DNA of 64,000 bases, from positions 35,879,413 through 35,943,412 of the forward strand of contig OZ018410.1 of NCBI GenBank assembly GCA_963969595.1. The letters are read 5' to 3'. Every line of letters begins with the position of its first letter. The stretch's first letter is position 1. The DNA is from Neckera pumila (taxonomy: Eukaryota; Streptophyta; Bryopsida; Hypnales; Neckeraceae). Both the position numbers and the translations under genes were made by a program. The notes beneath the pieces were generated by a model that was not told the DNA's origin, made no database searches, and worked only from the letters and a program-made list of their open reading frames with translations. This document shows, piece by piece, positions 34,541-48,060 of this stretch.

Positions 34541-36174
34541 ATCATGGTAAGTTCAGCAACAGTAAGAAAATCTGAACAGAAGCCCGACGCTGTCACTTCC
34601 TTACTGGAGCCCCAACCCCAAGTCCCAAGTCCCAAGTCCCCAAGTCCCAGTCCCCAAGTCTCGAAGCCTGGTCTTCATTGTCCCTCATTGCCTGCCAGCT
34701 TCCCTGTATCTTTCCTCTTCCGGGTCGCCATCACCTTCATCTTCCCTTCTCATACTCCTTGCATGTCGTCATTCCAAATCATGCTTCCTCCATCTCTCAC
34801 CTCCAGCGATTCTTCCGAGCTTCAGCGTCGCATTCGATGTGGTCTGATTCCTTAATCCCTGTTTCACGTTTTTTTTCCTTATGTTTATTTCGTTTCTCGT
34901 GCGTTTTAGTCTACTTCCTGTTTTCGTAGCTCACGCACAGGAATGCTTCCGTTCTTTTGTCATGTACGCGTTTTTTTTTCCTGATTCGCACTCCATTTTG
35001 TACCTTCTCCTTACCTACTTCTGGCTTGATCGATTGATTTGGTGACTTTGGTGACTTGAGTGACTTTAGTCGCTTGGGAGGGAGCATTGTTCCTAAGAAC
35101 GGTCAAATTCGAGTCTGTGTTTTGTTTCTTCATGTTTCTACATCCTTTTTCAACATCCTGTGATCTTTAGCTCCTTCCTCTGAGAAGTAATTGGAAAAAA
35201 CGTTGGAGACGCGTTCTAATTGATGCTGAGGTAGTGTGGGAGAGCTTTCTTGAATGCCGTTCTGCTGGTGAGGTGAATTTTTGATTACTTGTTTTGGTTT
35301 AGGTGTTGGTATTAATAAGTCCGTGGTTGTGACCCCTTCAGTGTAATTGATAAACGTGGAAAACAGTGTTCAAATTGACACTGAGCTAGTAAGCGAGAGT
35401 GTTCTTGTGCTTATGTTGAAAGTTTGGCTTAACTTACTCGTCTTGCCTTAGGTGTGGAGATTAGTAAGGCTGCGATTGTGACTTTTTCGTCATCCTGTGT
35501 TCTTGCGTTGTAAATTCTCAGAATTGTTTGAAATTCGTTTGGAAACAGGTTTTCATTGACTGTGAGTGAGTAAGTGAGAACGCTCTTGAATGCCTTTGTG
35601 CTTGTGAGTTCATTTTTCCGTATTGGTCTTGGTTTAGGTTTAGACGTTGATAAGATTGTGGATGTGACATTTTAGAATTGTGAATTGGACGTGATTGGTT
35701 CCTTTACGGAGGACTTGCTTTGTGTGTCGTGTGCGGCTTTTTCTGACTCGTTGAGGACGGAATACGCTGTGGATTTGAAAGCCGTTTTGCACTTCAGTCA
35801 GTTGTTGCCGGTTGATGATTATTGGAATCGCATTTTGAATTGCACAGGAGGACAGATGGTCGGACCGTTGATTAGCATGATCCGCTGATAATATCATGAG
35901 ATTCATATTGAAGCTGTGAATATCTGTTTTATAAGCAGTTCAGGATTACTATCATCATTCTCGACGATGAGAGAGGTTAGCCGGACTGCCATTGGGGCAG
36001 GGAGACTTGTAGTAAGGAGGGATTGAAGTTTTCGAGGGGAATTTTTTTTGCCCGTCCCCGTAGAGTTCTCCCGGAGAATCGAAGAGCCGGCACATTAGAG
36101 ATCTGGAATTAGGGAGGATCACAGTATACGACCAGAGATATATTCACAAACTACACCTGGCGGACAAGTTGCTA
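34541..36174 (+). promoter_or_regulatory. Presumed promoter, 5-prime UTR and UTR intron(s) of the EDR2-like gene
   Basis: The base composition changes from AT-rich to mixed, with pyrimidine-rich tracts (34680-34810, 34860-34915). No recognisable protein. I infer non-coding first exon(s) and intron(s); exact boundaries cannot be read. Confidence 0.4.
34615..34668 (+). repeat. Short CCCAAGT tandem repeat
   Basis: Six to seven variants of CCCAAGTCCC in a row, just upstream of the presumed EDR2-like gene 5-prime region. Confidence 0.75.
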
Positions 36175-39100
36175 ATGCATAGGCAGTGGAACTCAGCGAG
36201 TATGGGGTCTGGAGGCCACAGTGATGAGAGGGTAGTTCCTGCCTACGGTGGGTGGGTGTATCATGTTGGGACAAGCTCTTTGGGGTTCCAATTTTGTCGA
36301 CCTCGTTTTTTGGTCATCAAGAGCAAATATGTGACCATGTTCAAGAGCAATCCCAACGAAACCCCCCGACCTGTACGTTGATACTCCCTATTCCTCTGTC
36401 TATTTTCTGAATCATATGAGAAACTCAGCTCCCTAGCTTGCCAATGCTCGCTTCACTTGCATTGCGCTATTCAATAGACGATTTTCGAATTGCTTGTACT
36501 GAATGAGCAACTTTTGTATTGTCGAAAGAATGGAACTACGAAGAGTATCAATTTTACTTTGACTCACGGCTTGGGATCACAAGTAACAGACTCATGTTTC
36601 CATTTATTTTTCACCTGAGTTGTTCATGCTGTGAATCGAGAGCATGATCCATTAGTTTCTGCCGCTGTTTGCTTTCAGTTGCCCATGAGAAGTGGCCTAG
36701 TGGGGACTCATCTGATGGTGGAGGAAGTTGGCCGCCGAGATTATCACAACAGGGTAGGCACTCAAAGACTGGCTCGCGGAGCGTGAAATTGATCTTTAGC
36801 TTGGCACCGTCGTGTCCAAGACTGTCTACTTGCAGACCAATCTAATATTCTTAGCAACTGCATAAGACTGCTGTGTTTTAATTGAACACTTCCTTACTAC
36901 CTACCTTTTCTAGGTTTTCTTCTCCCTATGGTGTAGTGTCGTCCCACTCTGATACAGTGTTGGCCTTTGCCTCAGACTCTCTATGTCATGAAGATCTTTA
37001 GCAGACTGGATGATAGCAGGCAAGGAGAGGTACGTAAAATTTTCGTAATCGTGAATTTTGTTCGTGATTCCTGGAGGTTTTAAACAGTAGGTACTACAAA
37101 TGATGTTGATGACACCCTTACAGCTTACTGTTTACTGGCTTTATGAGCAGTTTGGTTGCAACACTGCTGAGGAAACGGAGAAATGGATATCTGCTTTCAG
37201 ACATGCGAAGGAAGAGGTACGAGCTGTCAGATGTAGGAAATGTGCTCGTCAGATGTAGTTCTCTGGAAGGACCACTTTCATTTACCTATTTCAGGTGTTG
37301 GATCTTTGTAGTTTATACACTTTCTTCCACTGTTTGTCGAGTATGTGGTTGATTTTCTACTTGTGCTTCAGGCAGAATTATCCAGTGTCAAAATCGGAAG
37401 TGGTCACAGAATTATGAGCAGCAAGGAAGAGTAAGCTTTATGTCTGAATTTCCTCACTTTTGTATTAATGCCTATTCTAAGCGATTCTTAAAATACCAAG
37501 CCTCCTTGCTGAAATAAGCTATCGAAGCGCAGATTCTTGCATATGGTCAATGTAGTCGATTCTATTTGAAATGTAAGCTTATTTCTGGCCGATACTTCAC
37601 AACGTGCAGGTTTGATATCAATGGTCCTCGAAAAGACTCACGAACCATCTCAAGGGGCATTGGAAAACTGATTACCATTGGAAGAGGTATGTTCTAAATA
37701 GAGGACTACTCTAACTTGAACTCAAGACTTTCGTTTCTGCCTATTTACTATGACGTATCATTTATTTTAGATAGAATGACTGTTGAGAATATGCGAAGTG
37801 CTCGTCATCTTTATGCATTCTTTGAGTGTTAGGGTACAAATTTGGCGAGAAGTGATTCACTTCAGTTTCTTTCAAGTTGTGAGCAGGTCCTGAAGCACTT
37901 TTGAGACGACCATCTATAGTGACACAAGATCCTGATTCGGATGGTCTGTACAATCATCTCGAGGGAGATACATTCGAACAAGTAGATTGGAGATTGTTTT
38001 ACACCGTCAATGGTGAGTAACTCTTCGTCCACGGAATTCTTCGTCTACAAATAGTATAAAAGACCGCCTAATTAGAGTTTGCTGGTGCAAATGAAGCCAG
38101 TAAGTAAAGCATGAAGTGTCAAAATAGATCTTACGGTGAGTATTAAGAATTGGAATATTCCGTCGTTTGCTCGTTTGAAGTTTTACTATTTTCTGACTGT
38201 GTGTTGACTATTTGCTGATTGCCCAGGTCTTCGATTTTTTGAGGATTTTGCCGCATCGAAGGTACCAGAAGCTTTGATCGGGATAATTTCTAATATATGT
38301 GCAGGTTTCGATTTTATAATGTGAGGGGTTCCAATTGAGGTATCTAAATCAAAAGACGAGTGTACCAATTTTCTGCCTTGGATATGTGCAGGCAGAGAAA
38401 GCTACCATCATGAAGTCTGTCGGAGTTGTGGATGCAACAGCAGAGATAATCTTTGAGTTCATCATGAGCTTGGACAAGTCAATTCGATACCAGTAAGGAT
38501 GACGCGGCTTATTTCTCCGAATGCAAAATAGATTTACACTGTGTACGAATTAGGCCATTATGCATTTGATATGTCTTGTGCCAGCAAAGGAGTTGCAACC
38601 TGGATTATTGGAATTACACTATAAGGGTTTCACTGTAGAAGTCACCTACTGCAGGTTTTGTAAATCAGATCAGAGCATAACTAAAGTGAAAACTCATAGT
38701 CATCAGGCTTTATGGGCGTTCTGCATGATAGGAACCTCCATGATGACACATCTTTTCGTATTCTATTTAAAGGGTTGGTACCTGCCCTCTTTTATTGGTC
38801 GAGATTTTCTTCAAACATAGGCACTGAATCCGTGTACCCCTTCTAACCAAGTGCTGGGTATTAGGAACTTGGTACAAACAGCTCCTATTGTGGAAATGGT
38901 ATACGGTCACACTAATCTCGTGAAAACTGTCATCTAGATCGCACTCCGACGATTGCCTGAGAGTTTCCAAAGAGAGTAAGAGATGTCTCAATCATGAATA
39001 ACTTGGAACTACGAAAGGATGAAACGGCTAGTAGATTCTCACGTGTTTTAGTGCATTGGACCAGATGGGATCTTTTGATGGGCAATCTGCAGCTTGTTGA

Positions 39101-42100
39101 TCAGATTGATGGGCATACTGACATCGTGCACGGCTCGTTTGATCCCATATATTTTAAGAGGTATGAAACTTCTAGGGATTTTCTTTTCTTCCCTTCTTTT
39201 AAATGTCATTCTTTTACCTCTTTTCTGTTGGGTTTTACAAAACCTCTGCCCACAAGGCTGAACCTTTCAGAAGGTATTATTACTTTGATTCCCGTGATTT
39301 CAATATTTCAATGGCAATTTTATACTTAAATTAAGTCACAGTTTTCTGATTTGGAACGTAGTTTTAGTGTTTTATTACTTTAAATTTTGCTTTTTATTAT
39401 TTTCAGATAATCCGAGTTCGTGCCATTCTGAACATTTCTAGTCGGAATGCACTCCTAGACGTAAGTACTTCTTTCGGGCCTTGGGTAGGGAGTATTGGCT
39501 TTTATTACTGATCTGTGGACGTGGCTGCTCGTTCAGGTTTCAAAAGAAATCGGACTTTCTGTTTTCGCGAAACTGGCGTCGTGACCAGGATGGGTCCTAT
39601 TGTGAGCTCCTTTCCCAACTATATGGACCGAAGCGATGTGTGGAGACACTAATTTTCATTGTAAATTGATACCGTCAACTGTCACTTAAAAGATTTGCAT
39701 GTGGCTTTAAAGCTTGTGTGCTTGGGGTTAAGTAGTGACCCTGCCCTGTGTCGTTGATTTGATGTCTTGTCTATGCAGAGGGTAGAACTTCAGAAGTTCT
39801 ATTTAATCTGACTTATCTGGTAGATTCCCTTACCAAATGCTGAAATGGCTGATGTTTACAGCAATTACTCAAATCTCCACTATTCATAAAACGTGGCCTG
39901 TCCAAAGTGGATTCAATCGCGTTACTATTAGCCGTAAGTTGATACTCCTGCTCTCCGTTGGACTTAAGTGTGGGAGGGTCACACACGAGAATAGGTTATT
40001 ACAGTTCAAAATATTGATACTTCGACTTTGATTTGATATTGAGGTTTTTTTACACTGGCAGCAATTGGTAGTAATAGATGCAGGTGTTCTATTACTACTA
40101 CTATTTGTTATTGTTTCTTTTAAAATGTATGATTTCTCTTGAGGTGCTGACTTGTCAGAATTTTCACAGCGGGTGTTTGGGAGATAACGCCGTTACCAGC
40201 AAAGCCCGTTATAGGAACTCCTCGATGTCTCGTGACGCAAATAATAGAGGTGAAGTCGACAGGATGGGGTCGATGGAAGAAAAATTCATATTCCAAGTTC
40301 CATAAGACCATTCCCTATATCTTACTAAGTCGTACTGCTGGTGAGAAAAATCAAGCGCGTCTGAATTCGTTTCCGAATAAGACTGAAATGTGGCATGGGA
40401 TACGCTGAGTATCCATTTGCGCATCTTATTGATCTTCTTCATTAACCGTGGGGTGGCAACTGTAGGTCTGAGAGAATTGCTAGCAGCAAATCCTGAGTAT
40501 ACTCATCTAGAAGCGCACGCCAAGACCAAAGAAAAGAAGAAACTGGCGGAGGAGCCAGGACTGAGTGGTGCAGCTTCAATTTTGTTGCAACCTACTGATT
40601 CTCTATTGTTGGACACAAAAGAAGAGTTTTATGATGCATTAATGGTCGAAGATCCTGAGGAAGACGAGGAGGATGATCAAGCGCAAAAGTTGTTTTCCAA
40701 GCAAAGGGTAGGTGACAAACCTTTACGTACTTTCAATTCAGTAATTCAACTTCTCAACAGCTTATCAACTTTCCGGAGTCGACTTCTGTCTCGCTGCTTC
40801 TGATGGGCAACATTCAGATGTTGCCAAGAGTTCTGCAAAACACACCTGCAGGTCCTAGAATGGTGGGCCTAACTTCTCAAGAATTAAGAATCTTTGGAGT
40901 GCAATTTAGTGAAACTGATTGTATTTATGCTTGTTAATTCAGCAGCTGTGATGGTAGCCTACCCAGTTATTGGCGCAAGAGACTAGGGTTCTAAATTGCA
41001 AGGAATTGAGAGTATGACATTCTATAAGACAGTCCAAGAAAAAACGAAGGAACAACGAGATTTTTGAAATCAAAAAGGTTAACAATGTATCGCGGATAAG
41101 GCACTGAACCTGATAAATTTAGCGTTAGGAAAGCTAAGTCCATCAAGCTTTCGTTTTCGTAGGTGCAATGTTTTTAGTCAGTTATTCACGGCATTCCGTT
41201 TTGATGGAAAATTTTGTCTGCATCTGGAAATTTAGCGTAATGAAGAAAATCTGGTCAGGATGGAAATGTAGACACAAGACTTTCAGAAGTGATCATGTCC
41301 AACTCCTTTTCTTTATTGTTGACAAGTGTTTATCAATTTGATAACAAGTATTAGAATATTTCTTATCTTTTGGCTCTTTGTATCCTCTGTGTTCTCCAGT
41401 GACGAAATCGGAATTTTCTTGGTGAACGTTACCTTCTTATGATTTTGCGATGGCTGAGTATGTACATGCATGTGACAGACCACAAGCCAGAAGTTTAAGG
41501 GAGCATCATGGAGTGTCATGCTGAGCCTCTCCAAAAGCAAAAAAACACCAGGTAGCTATCCTTCATTTGATAAATGTCTCCATATCAAATTGAAGGAAAA
41601 AGATTGAAACGTTCAAACTGGAAGCGGTCCACGTGGTGAATAGCATTCGGCTATCTTGGCCAATGTGTAGTAATTCTAATCTTTGTGATATTGTTTACAT
41701 AGTTCAACCGCCAGCCTTTTCAGTTCGCATATTCGTCTTGCCCCCTCCCGATTGGTTGGATATTTCTCCGTTGTCGAGACCTTTTTCTTATCAGTCCTAA
41801 CGCTCAAGGTCGCCTACAACTTTTGCAGCGACTAAAGCGGAACAAGAGTTAGACTCTCATATGCCAGCTGTGATTTTGGACGACGGATTGTTTCAGTCAG
41901 CATTGAGGAGAAGCGTTGGCCCAAATGATCCTCATGGGTGGTCCGATCCTGGGGGCAAGGGCTTCATGGTTCGAAGTCGTACCTATAACAATGACAGTCT
42001 TAAGGTTTGCATTATAACCTTTCCTTACGTTTAGCCAATCTACCTGATATCCAAGAAGGAAGGATGGCGAGGTGGATAGTTAGGTGGCTGCTTTTGAATG

Positions 42101-44188
42101 ACTTGTCTATCACAATTTGGAAGGTGTTGGATTAGTAGCTTCAATGGTAGTGCTTATATCTTATTCAAGGTCAGAAATTCATGTCGTGGATTTGTTCGTA
42201 AGTCTCACGTGAAATTTCCATCCGTTTTTGCAAGTTTGTTTTACTCGTTTCTACCTGCACAGTGCGTTGATCACATGTCACTCTCAGCTGATATTTGCCT
42301 ATGGTCATAGATTACAGGAGGGGATCCGCTGTTAAAACTGTTTGCCGTGGATTGGCTGAAATCGGAGAAAAGGATTGACCACATTGCGAGACAACCTAAT
42401 TGCTGCGTGCAGGTGAGGCAACTCTCCCTCTTCGATTCTGTGATCTTCTTTCGCCAACGATTTGAGATCTCCATTTAATCAAGCTAAGTAGAACTAATTG
42501 AAAGAACTGAAACTAAGCATGATGATTGATCATAAAATGCCAAAACAACGCTATAACGTGTGTATACCTGCTGTGCATTGTTGTCGCTGAAAAAGATATT
42601 CCTGATTTATTTCTCCCAGACATTCTATAGATCTTTCCATAGGATACCGGTAGTCTTGAAAAGACCTCATTCGTCTGAGCTGCTTCACGCTGTTCCCACT
42701 TAAGTTGGCTGTTTTGATACATATGATGATAGACGGTAGTAATGTCAGTTTTAGTGCCAGTTCGCAATCTGCTACATCTGTTTATGAATCTACATCAATT
42801 CTAAGCTCCTGTGCATCGTATGTGCTATGCTGTACCAGTCTGATGAAGGCAGGAAAGCTCCTTTCATCCTTGCAATCAACTTACAGGTAACCATCACTCA
42901 TATCTTTGGGGAATGCGTCTCTTCATTTGGCTGTTGCTTACTTGTTCGTGTTCAATACTTCTCCTCTGCTGCGACTAGATTATGATGCCATTTTAGCGTG
43001 TGACGCTAACTGCGTCTTTGCCATGTTAATCAGCGTTATAGCTTTTTCTATTTTCGGCCTAACAAGTTCAGTCCTGCGGACAGGTACCAGCTAAGCACCA
43101 CTATAGCTTAGTCTTGTATTTCGTAGCTGACAAGCCAATCCGACATGGCTCACTGCTGGATCGGTTTGTCAATGGTGACAATTGTTTCCGAAATTCTCGG
43201 TTTAAGCTTATTCCCAGCATTGTGGAGGTAAGACTCATGCAGTTTAATGGTTTTGTTTTCTTCGTACAATCATGATCCTAATTCAACAGCTTCACAAGGT
43301 TTACCGTTGCATCACTCATGAGGTAGAGTAGAATACACCTTGTTGTACTTTGTAGTGAACAAGCGGTTGCATGACTTTTGCAATTCAACGATGCAGGGTT
43401 ATTGGGTTGTGAAGCGTGCTGTTGGCACTAAAGCATGTCTTTTAGGCAAAGCTGTCACTTGTGATTACTTACGAGAACATAATTTTCTTGAGGTACGTCA
43501 GTCTACAAGATGGAATTTCATCATTTTATGTGATCGTTTTCGTCGTCTCATAGTCGTCGCCTGTTGAGCCAATGAGTGCTCTTGTATTCCGTCCAATTCT
43601 TAAGCTTGCCCCTATTACTTAGTCCCTTAATTCATGGTGTTGGATAATTTTCCAGATTGATGTGAATATTGGGTCGTCAGCTGTTGCCCGCAACGTTGTG
43701 GGTCTGGTATTGGGCTACGTAACCAGCATTGTCGTTGACCTTGCGGTTTTGATCGAGGTATCCTCCTACGATTCCTTCTGGCATTTGTCTTTCAGTTATT
43801 CGTAATAATTTTATCATGAGTTACAACTTATGGATAAGGTGTGCTTCATTTCAGTCATATTGTACGAGTTTAAAACGTTTTGTTTCACATGTCACTTTAT
43901 CTTAAAGCTGCGAGGTTGTATTCGATTGCGGTGGTGTTTGCGAGTTCTAGTTAGTTTCCTTCATTTCAGCATTCGAAAATCAGTTTTAGTCTGAGGTCCC
44001 GTAGAACATTCCTACTATCTCAGATTGGGCACCTGGCGTGTTCAGTATGAACTAACTCCGAAGAACCAACTCTTACGTCTCTCTTTATGTGGTTGTCATA
44101 GGCTACCACTGCGGATGAACTTCCAGAATATGTACTGGGTACAGTGAGGATAGACCGTATGACGGTGGAGTCCGCAGTCGAAGTTTGA
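36175..44188 (+). CDS. EDR2: EDR2-like protein (PH, START, DUF1336 domains)
   Basis: Lipid-binding plant protein related to ENHANCED DISEASE RESISTANCE 2, a negative regulator of defence and cell death at endomembranes. Phase-consistent exons: 36175-36372, 36679-36753, 36976-37029, 37151-37216, 37372-37430, 37610-37686, 37887-38012, 38227-38261, 38392-38492, 39065-39160, 39537-39601, 39862-39933, 40170-40340, 40466-40707, 40761-40851 (tentative), 41829-42004, 42311-42412, 42839-42886, 43084-43227, 43397-43492, 43656-43757, 44102-44188; about 760 aa (Arabidopsis EDR2 about 718). The PH domain is in exons 1-4 (YGGWVYHVGTSSLG, EKWISAFRHAK). START runs from GLRFFEDFAASK to KNSYSKFHKTIPY. An acidic linker follows. 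DUF1336 includes GYWVVKRAVGTKACLLGKAV and EIDVNIGSSAVARNVVGLVL and ends LPEYVLGTVRIDRM. ATG 36202 is an alternative start. The exon at 40761 was placed only to satisfy phase. Confidence 0.9.
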
Positions 44189-45718
44189 CGGATTTTATCC
44201 TCGACTCGGTGCGGCTGCAAATATCCACTTCCAACTCCAGATACTGTAAGCTATGCAGTGTTTTCTACTAAGCGACAGCAGTTGCCACTTTACGAGCCTT
44301 GTAACATAGAGAAACTCACTAATAAATATTGAAAGAGTAGGAAATTCTGCTCTGATTAAGTTAAGAATAAACTTAGACCATGATTCTTTGCAAAGGAATT
44401 TGACTTGGACTGGAATAAGCTATGTGCACCCAGAATCGCCACTTGAAATGAATGTCCTATGTACTGTACATTTCAGGTGATGATTCTGAGTGCACACGAT
44501 TCTGGGTGCTCATGCGTTACCACCAATCTTTGCCAGTATGTTCGCCAAAGTTGTGTGAAAACGGATTCTATTCCACCGTACGTACACGCCAATGCCAAAT
44601 GAGGTTGTCAATCGAACCATTTTGCTATGTGTGTTTTGCGTGTGAAGATGACTCCTTGCAACGTACAGGAATCTACTAATCACAAGTGATTCAAATTACA
44701 AAGGAAATTGCACAACCTGTTACATGAATGCATTGTCTTACCCTTGTCCTCTCCAACTATTGAACAACATAAAAGTGCGCTCACGTGATTTCCTTTGAAG
44801 ACAACCTTTTTTACAATAATTAGGATCTCACTGAATTGTCACCCTGAATTTCTTTCTAATCACCCCCTACAACATTAGGATCTCAGACCTACTGAAATCA
44901 ATGAACTGTGAATTCCGTGACTTATCATGCACATGGCAGTTTTTGAACGCCTTTTGAAGTAAGATTACACAATAAAAACACAATATATTGTTGCACAAGC
45001 AAGACAATAAATTGAAATTGAAAGAAACTTCACCAAACACTACAGTATCCCCTTCCGAAGTGCCAACTCCGCATTCTTATTGCCCTTGGGTACAGTATCA
45101 CGTCAACTCAATTTTCATATTCAAGGGGTCGATTTTAGGTGTAGTTATCTGAACAGACCAATGACATGCTTCCACTCCCACCAAAATAAACTGTCCTATC
45201 AGGAGAAAGTACTGCGTCTAACCATTTGGCAATCGAACAATCAATCGATCTAGTGATGCAACCATTGCCGTTCACAATTTCGGTGGGTTTCATAGAAACA
45301 ATAAGCTCCCAGGTAAAATGAAATCCAGTAAATATTCCACATTAGCATCCTGACGCAAGTTTGTTATAAAACACTTGAAAACCACCCCGCTTCACAATTC
45401 CAGAACAAATTGAAATCGGAAATAAGTCATGCATTATGGAATAAATAGCTTCCACTTGAAAGAATCGTCTGGAAACCCAGAGAGACAATTGAACTAAAAT
45501 GAACAGTATTTACAAAAAGGTAAACTAGTCCCCAGGAACATCAACCACATGGTGGCTCCTACTTACAACAGCAGAGGAGAGGCTGAAGAAGGGACACTTC
45601 CAGTCAAGAAGCTGATAAATAAATGTACGATGTGTGAAGCTGCTGAAGTGAATGGAAGGCTTTCCTTCCTATGGTACAAGAGGGGATCACCTTTCGAATC
45701 GTGTTGTGTTGCCGAAAT
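44189..45718. other. Spacer between convergent genes
   Basis: The EDR2-like gene (plus) and the F-box gene (minus) are tail to tail. The interval holds their presumed 3-prime UTRs. No other gene or clear repeat seen. Confidence 0.55.
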
Positions 45719-47440
45719 CTATGCAGGCACTCCATTTATACACAACTCCACCGCCGGTTTCTGCTGCCGATAGCTCGAAATCCCATCCGGAGTCAACTTC
45801 GCTCGGCCCAAGTCCACGAACCGAAGCGAAGGTGCGGACAGCAAGTGCTGGAACACATTATCAGACAACTTGACACAATACTGCAAACTCAGATGCCGTA
45901 GCTTGGGGCAGTGCTGGCAGAGGGCGCGTACTGAAGGGTTGGAAAGAAGACGGCATCCGTCCAGGCGCACTTTGAGAAGACGAGGGCATCCCGATGCCAA
46001 GGAGATCACTCCTGAATCCGAGATATGGTCACAATAGCTGAACGATACGAACCGGAGATATGCGCACTTTGCTGCAATAAAACCCAGTCCAGCATTTGTA
46101 ATACGGGAGCAACCATGTAATGCCATCTCCTCCATGTGTGTACACATAGCAACAGACTGCAGGGACATATCCGAAAGGTTCCCGTGACTCAACACCAAGG
46201 TTTTCAAGCCAGGATTGCCTTCACAAATGGCAGTCAATGCAGCATCCGTCACCCCTGAAGCTTGACCCGCATTCACCGACTCCAGAGTCCCACACTGGCC
46301 TAACGCTTTCAACCCCGCTTCGCTCAGCTTCTTACACCCCTTTATCGAAATGCAACGAAGGAATCGCGAGTGCGAAGCCAATAAATCCAGTGACGCATCC
46401 GTGATGGGCGTCCCATCCAAGGTCAAGTCCACCAGCTTCGGGCACCGTTGAATGAGCTCATACACCGGCGGATCACTCAACCTTTTGAAGTAGCTCAGCT
46501 CCACGTGCGTCAGATGTTTACAACTGCTCGCCAATTCCATGACGGCTACCTCGCTGCAATGCTCCGCGGAGTTCGACGACGCCAGCTTCAATTTCAAAAT
46601 CCGTAGCGTCGAAGACCTCTCGGTTAAAGCCAGCAAACCAATATCCGTCAGATTTCTGGTATCGTCCACATCCGACTTGTCCACCAAGTGAAGCTCCTCA
46701 AGCAACGGGCACATATTAATCAGCAAAAACAAAGTGAAATCGGTCACAGCAAGTGCTCCCCCCTTTCTCCGCTTATGCCTTAACCTCTTCAACCTCACTT
46801 TACAACTACTAATATGCAGAAACGTCTTCGTCGTCAGATCATACGCACTAAGCTCCGACAGCGCAGGGCAATTACTCGCCACAGCGCACACCACAGCGTT
46901 CACATCCGTCCCAGCGCCGCTATCAATCAAAAACGACGTAATATTCTTACACTCGCGCGCTAATTCCTGAAACCCTAACGACGTCACTTTTCCACCAAAC
47001 CCCGACCACGCAAACCGCCACAGCGTCGCGCGCGTCCTGCGAGCGACATTCACAAGAAGCTCATCACTGTGACGGTAACACCCGCAGAGCGCGAGCTCCT
47101 CCAAACCCTCGGGGAGATTCGCCAAAGCGCCATCGCTCAAGTGCCAGCAATCGAGTTCCAAGCGGTGGAGGCGGTGATTGCCCAAGCGCGTGCAGAGGAG
47201 GGCGAAACAGGAGTCGTCTAAAGAGGCGCCGGCGTTCTTGAGGTCGAGAGAGGTGACTGTGGCCAGGGAGCTGATGCAAGCAGCGCGGAGGACTGTGCAA
47301 GCTTGTGAAGCGCGAGCCCAGTCTTGGCGGGGCAAGGGAGATAGAATGCGAACCAGAACCTCAAGAGGTAAACTCGTTAAGTTTGTTGTGGAGGAGGGTG
47401 CGGTCCGGGACCTCCCCTCCATTGCCATCGCCATCGCCAT
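45719..47440 (-). CDS. F-box/LRR-repeat protein
   Basis: Intronless gene of 573 aa, starting at the first in-frame ATG (47440) in a run reading MAMAMAMEG. The open frame extends 5-prime to 47566 but without an ATG. The N-terminal F-box (LTSLPLEVLVRILSPLPRQDW) would bind SKP1 in an SCF ubiquitin ligase. The remaining ~480 residues are cysteine-containing leucine-rich repeats (LTHVELSYFKRLSD, CKKLSEAGLKALGQCGTLES, CSRITNAGLGFIAAKCAYL, CDHISDSGVISLASGCPRL, CVKLSDNVFQHLLSAPSLRF) that should form the substrate-binding solenoid. It is of the FBL/AMN1-like type; no residues specific to TIR1, COI1, MAX2 or EBF were recognised, so the substrate is unknown. Two telo-box-like motifs lie upstream. Confidence 0.92.
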   Translation of the reverse strand: MAMAMAMEGRSRTAPSSTTNLTSLPLEVLVRILSPLPRQDWARASQACTVLRAACISSLATVTSLDLKNAGASLDDSCFALLCTRLGNHRLHRLELDCWHLSDGALANLPEGLEELALCGCYRHSDELLVNVARRTRATLWRFAWSGFGGKVTSLGFQELARECKNITSFLIDSGAGTDVNAVVCAVASNCPALSELSAYDLTTKTFLHISSCKVRLKRLRHKRRKGGALAVTDFTLFLLINMCPLLEELHLVDKSDVDDTRNLTDIGLLALTERSSTLRILKLKLASSNSAEHCSEVAVMELASSCKHLTHVELSYFKRLSDPPVYELIQRCPKLVDLTLDGTPITDASLDLLASHSRFLRCISIKGCKKLSEAGLKALGQCGTLESVNAGQASGVTDAALTAICEGNPGLKTLVLSHGNLSDMSLQSVAMCTHMEEMALHGCSRITNAGLGFIAAKCAYLRFVSFSYCDHISDSGVISLASGCPRLLKVRLDGCRLLSNPSVRALCQHCPKLRHLSLQYCVKLSDNVFQHLLSAPSLRFVDLGRAKLTPDGISSYRQQKPAVELCINGVPA

Positions 47441-47565
47441 CGCCGTCGTCTCCCTCAACAACGCCCCTCCATCGCCATTCTTCTCCCCGCGCAACCCTTT
47501 TGCAGCTCTTTCACAGACTCTGTCTCCATCTCTGTTCTCGTGGTAGTCGTCCTCGCGAAAAAGCA

Positions 47566-47634
47566 AAATTAGGGTTTGAGGGCATTCAATCGTCGTCCTC
47601 TTCGTTCACGAATCGTTGGGCACAATTAGGGTTT
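47566..47634 (-). promoter_or_regulatory. Two telo-box motifs upstream of the F-box gene
   Basis: On the minus strand AAACCCTAATT occurs twice (about 47567-47577 and 47622-47633), 130-190 bp upstream of the start codon. AAACCCTA telo-boxes are known cis-elements in plant promoters. Function here is inferred. Confidence 0.5.
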
Positions 47635-47744
47635 GCAGAAGCTGTAACAAACAAGTGAAGGGGCCTTGTTTCGAAAACACAAGTATGTGAAGATTCCACT
47701 CCAAGGAATGCATTACACTACACGAAGGTCAGATTCAGACATAA

Positions 47745-48060
47745 GGTAGGAGGTTCTAAGAGGCTCTAAAATAGACCACCTCATTAAATGTAAACGATTT
47801 GTACATGTTGCTTTTTCATAACCTTCAGCAATGTACGGACCAGGTACATTTTAGGAGGTGGTCCATTTTAAGAGTCTTATATCATTTCAACTTCAAAATT
47901 TTATAACTAGTTCCACAAAGCTCCCAAAAATATGAAATGACTTGGGTTAGATGTCAATTCCACTTGCCTTTCAAGTAAAATTTACTGAAAAAATGTTTCA
48001 CCTCCCCAAAATTCAATTCCAACCCTTAGATGGTCCATTTATGGACTTCCTACCTTAAAT
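47745..48060 (-). repeat. Reverse copy of the 22.7/24.0-kb repeat family
   Basis: Carries AAGGTAGGAGGTTCTAAG, then the GGGTTAGATGTCAATTCCACT and AAATTTACTGAAAAA blocks, matching in reverse complement the GGAATTGGCATGTAACCC and TTTTTCAGCAAATTTT blocks at 24.1/25.4 kb. Confidence 0.55.

Noticed and set aside
39407..39460. Candidate 54-nt exon between START exons of the EDR2-like gene (acceptor TTTTCAG, donor GTAAGT)
   Set aside because: Joining it to the exon ending at 39160 creates a stop immediately, and the flanking exons already join in phase without it.
47441..47566. Upstream extension of the F-box open frame
   Set aside because: In frame but with no ATG; translation most likely starts in the ATG cluster at 47440-47422.
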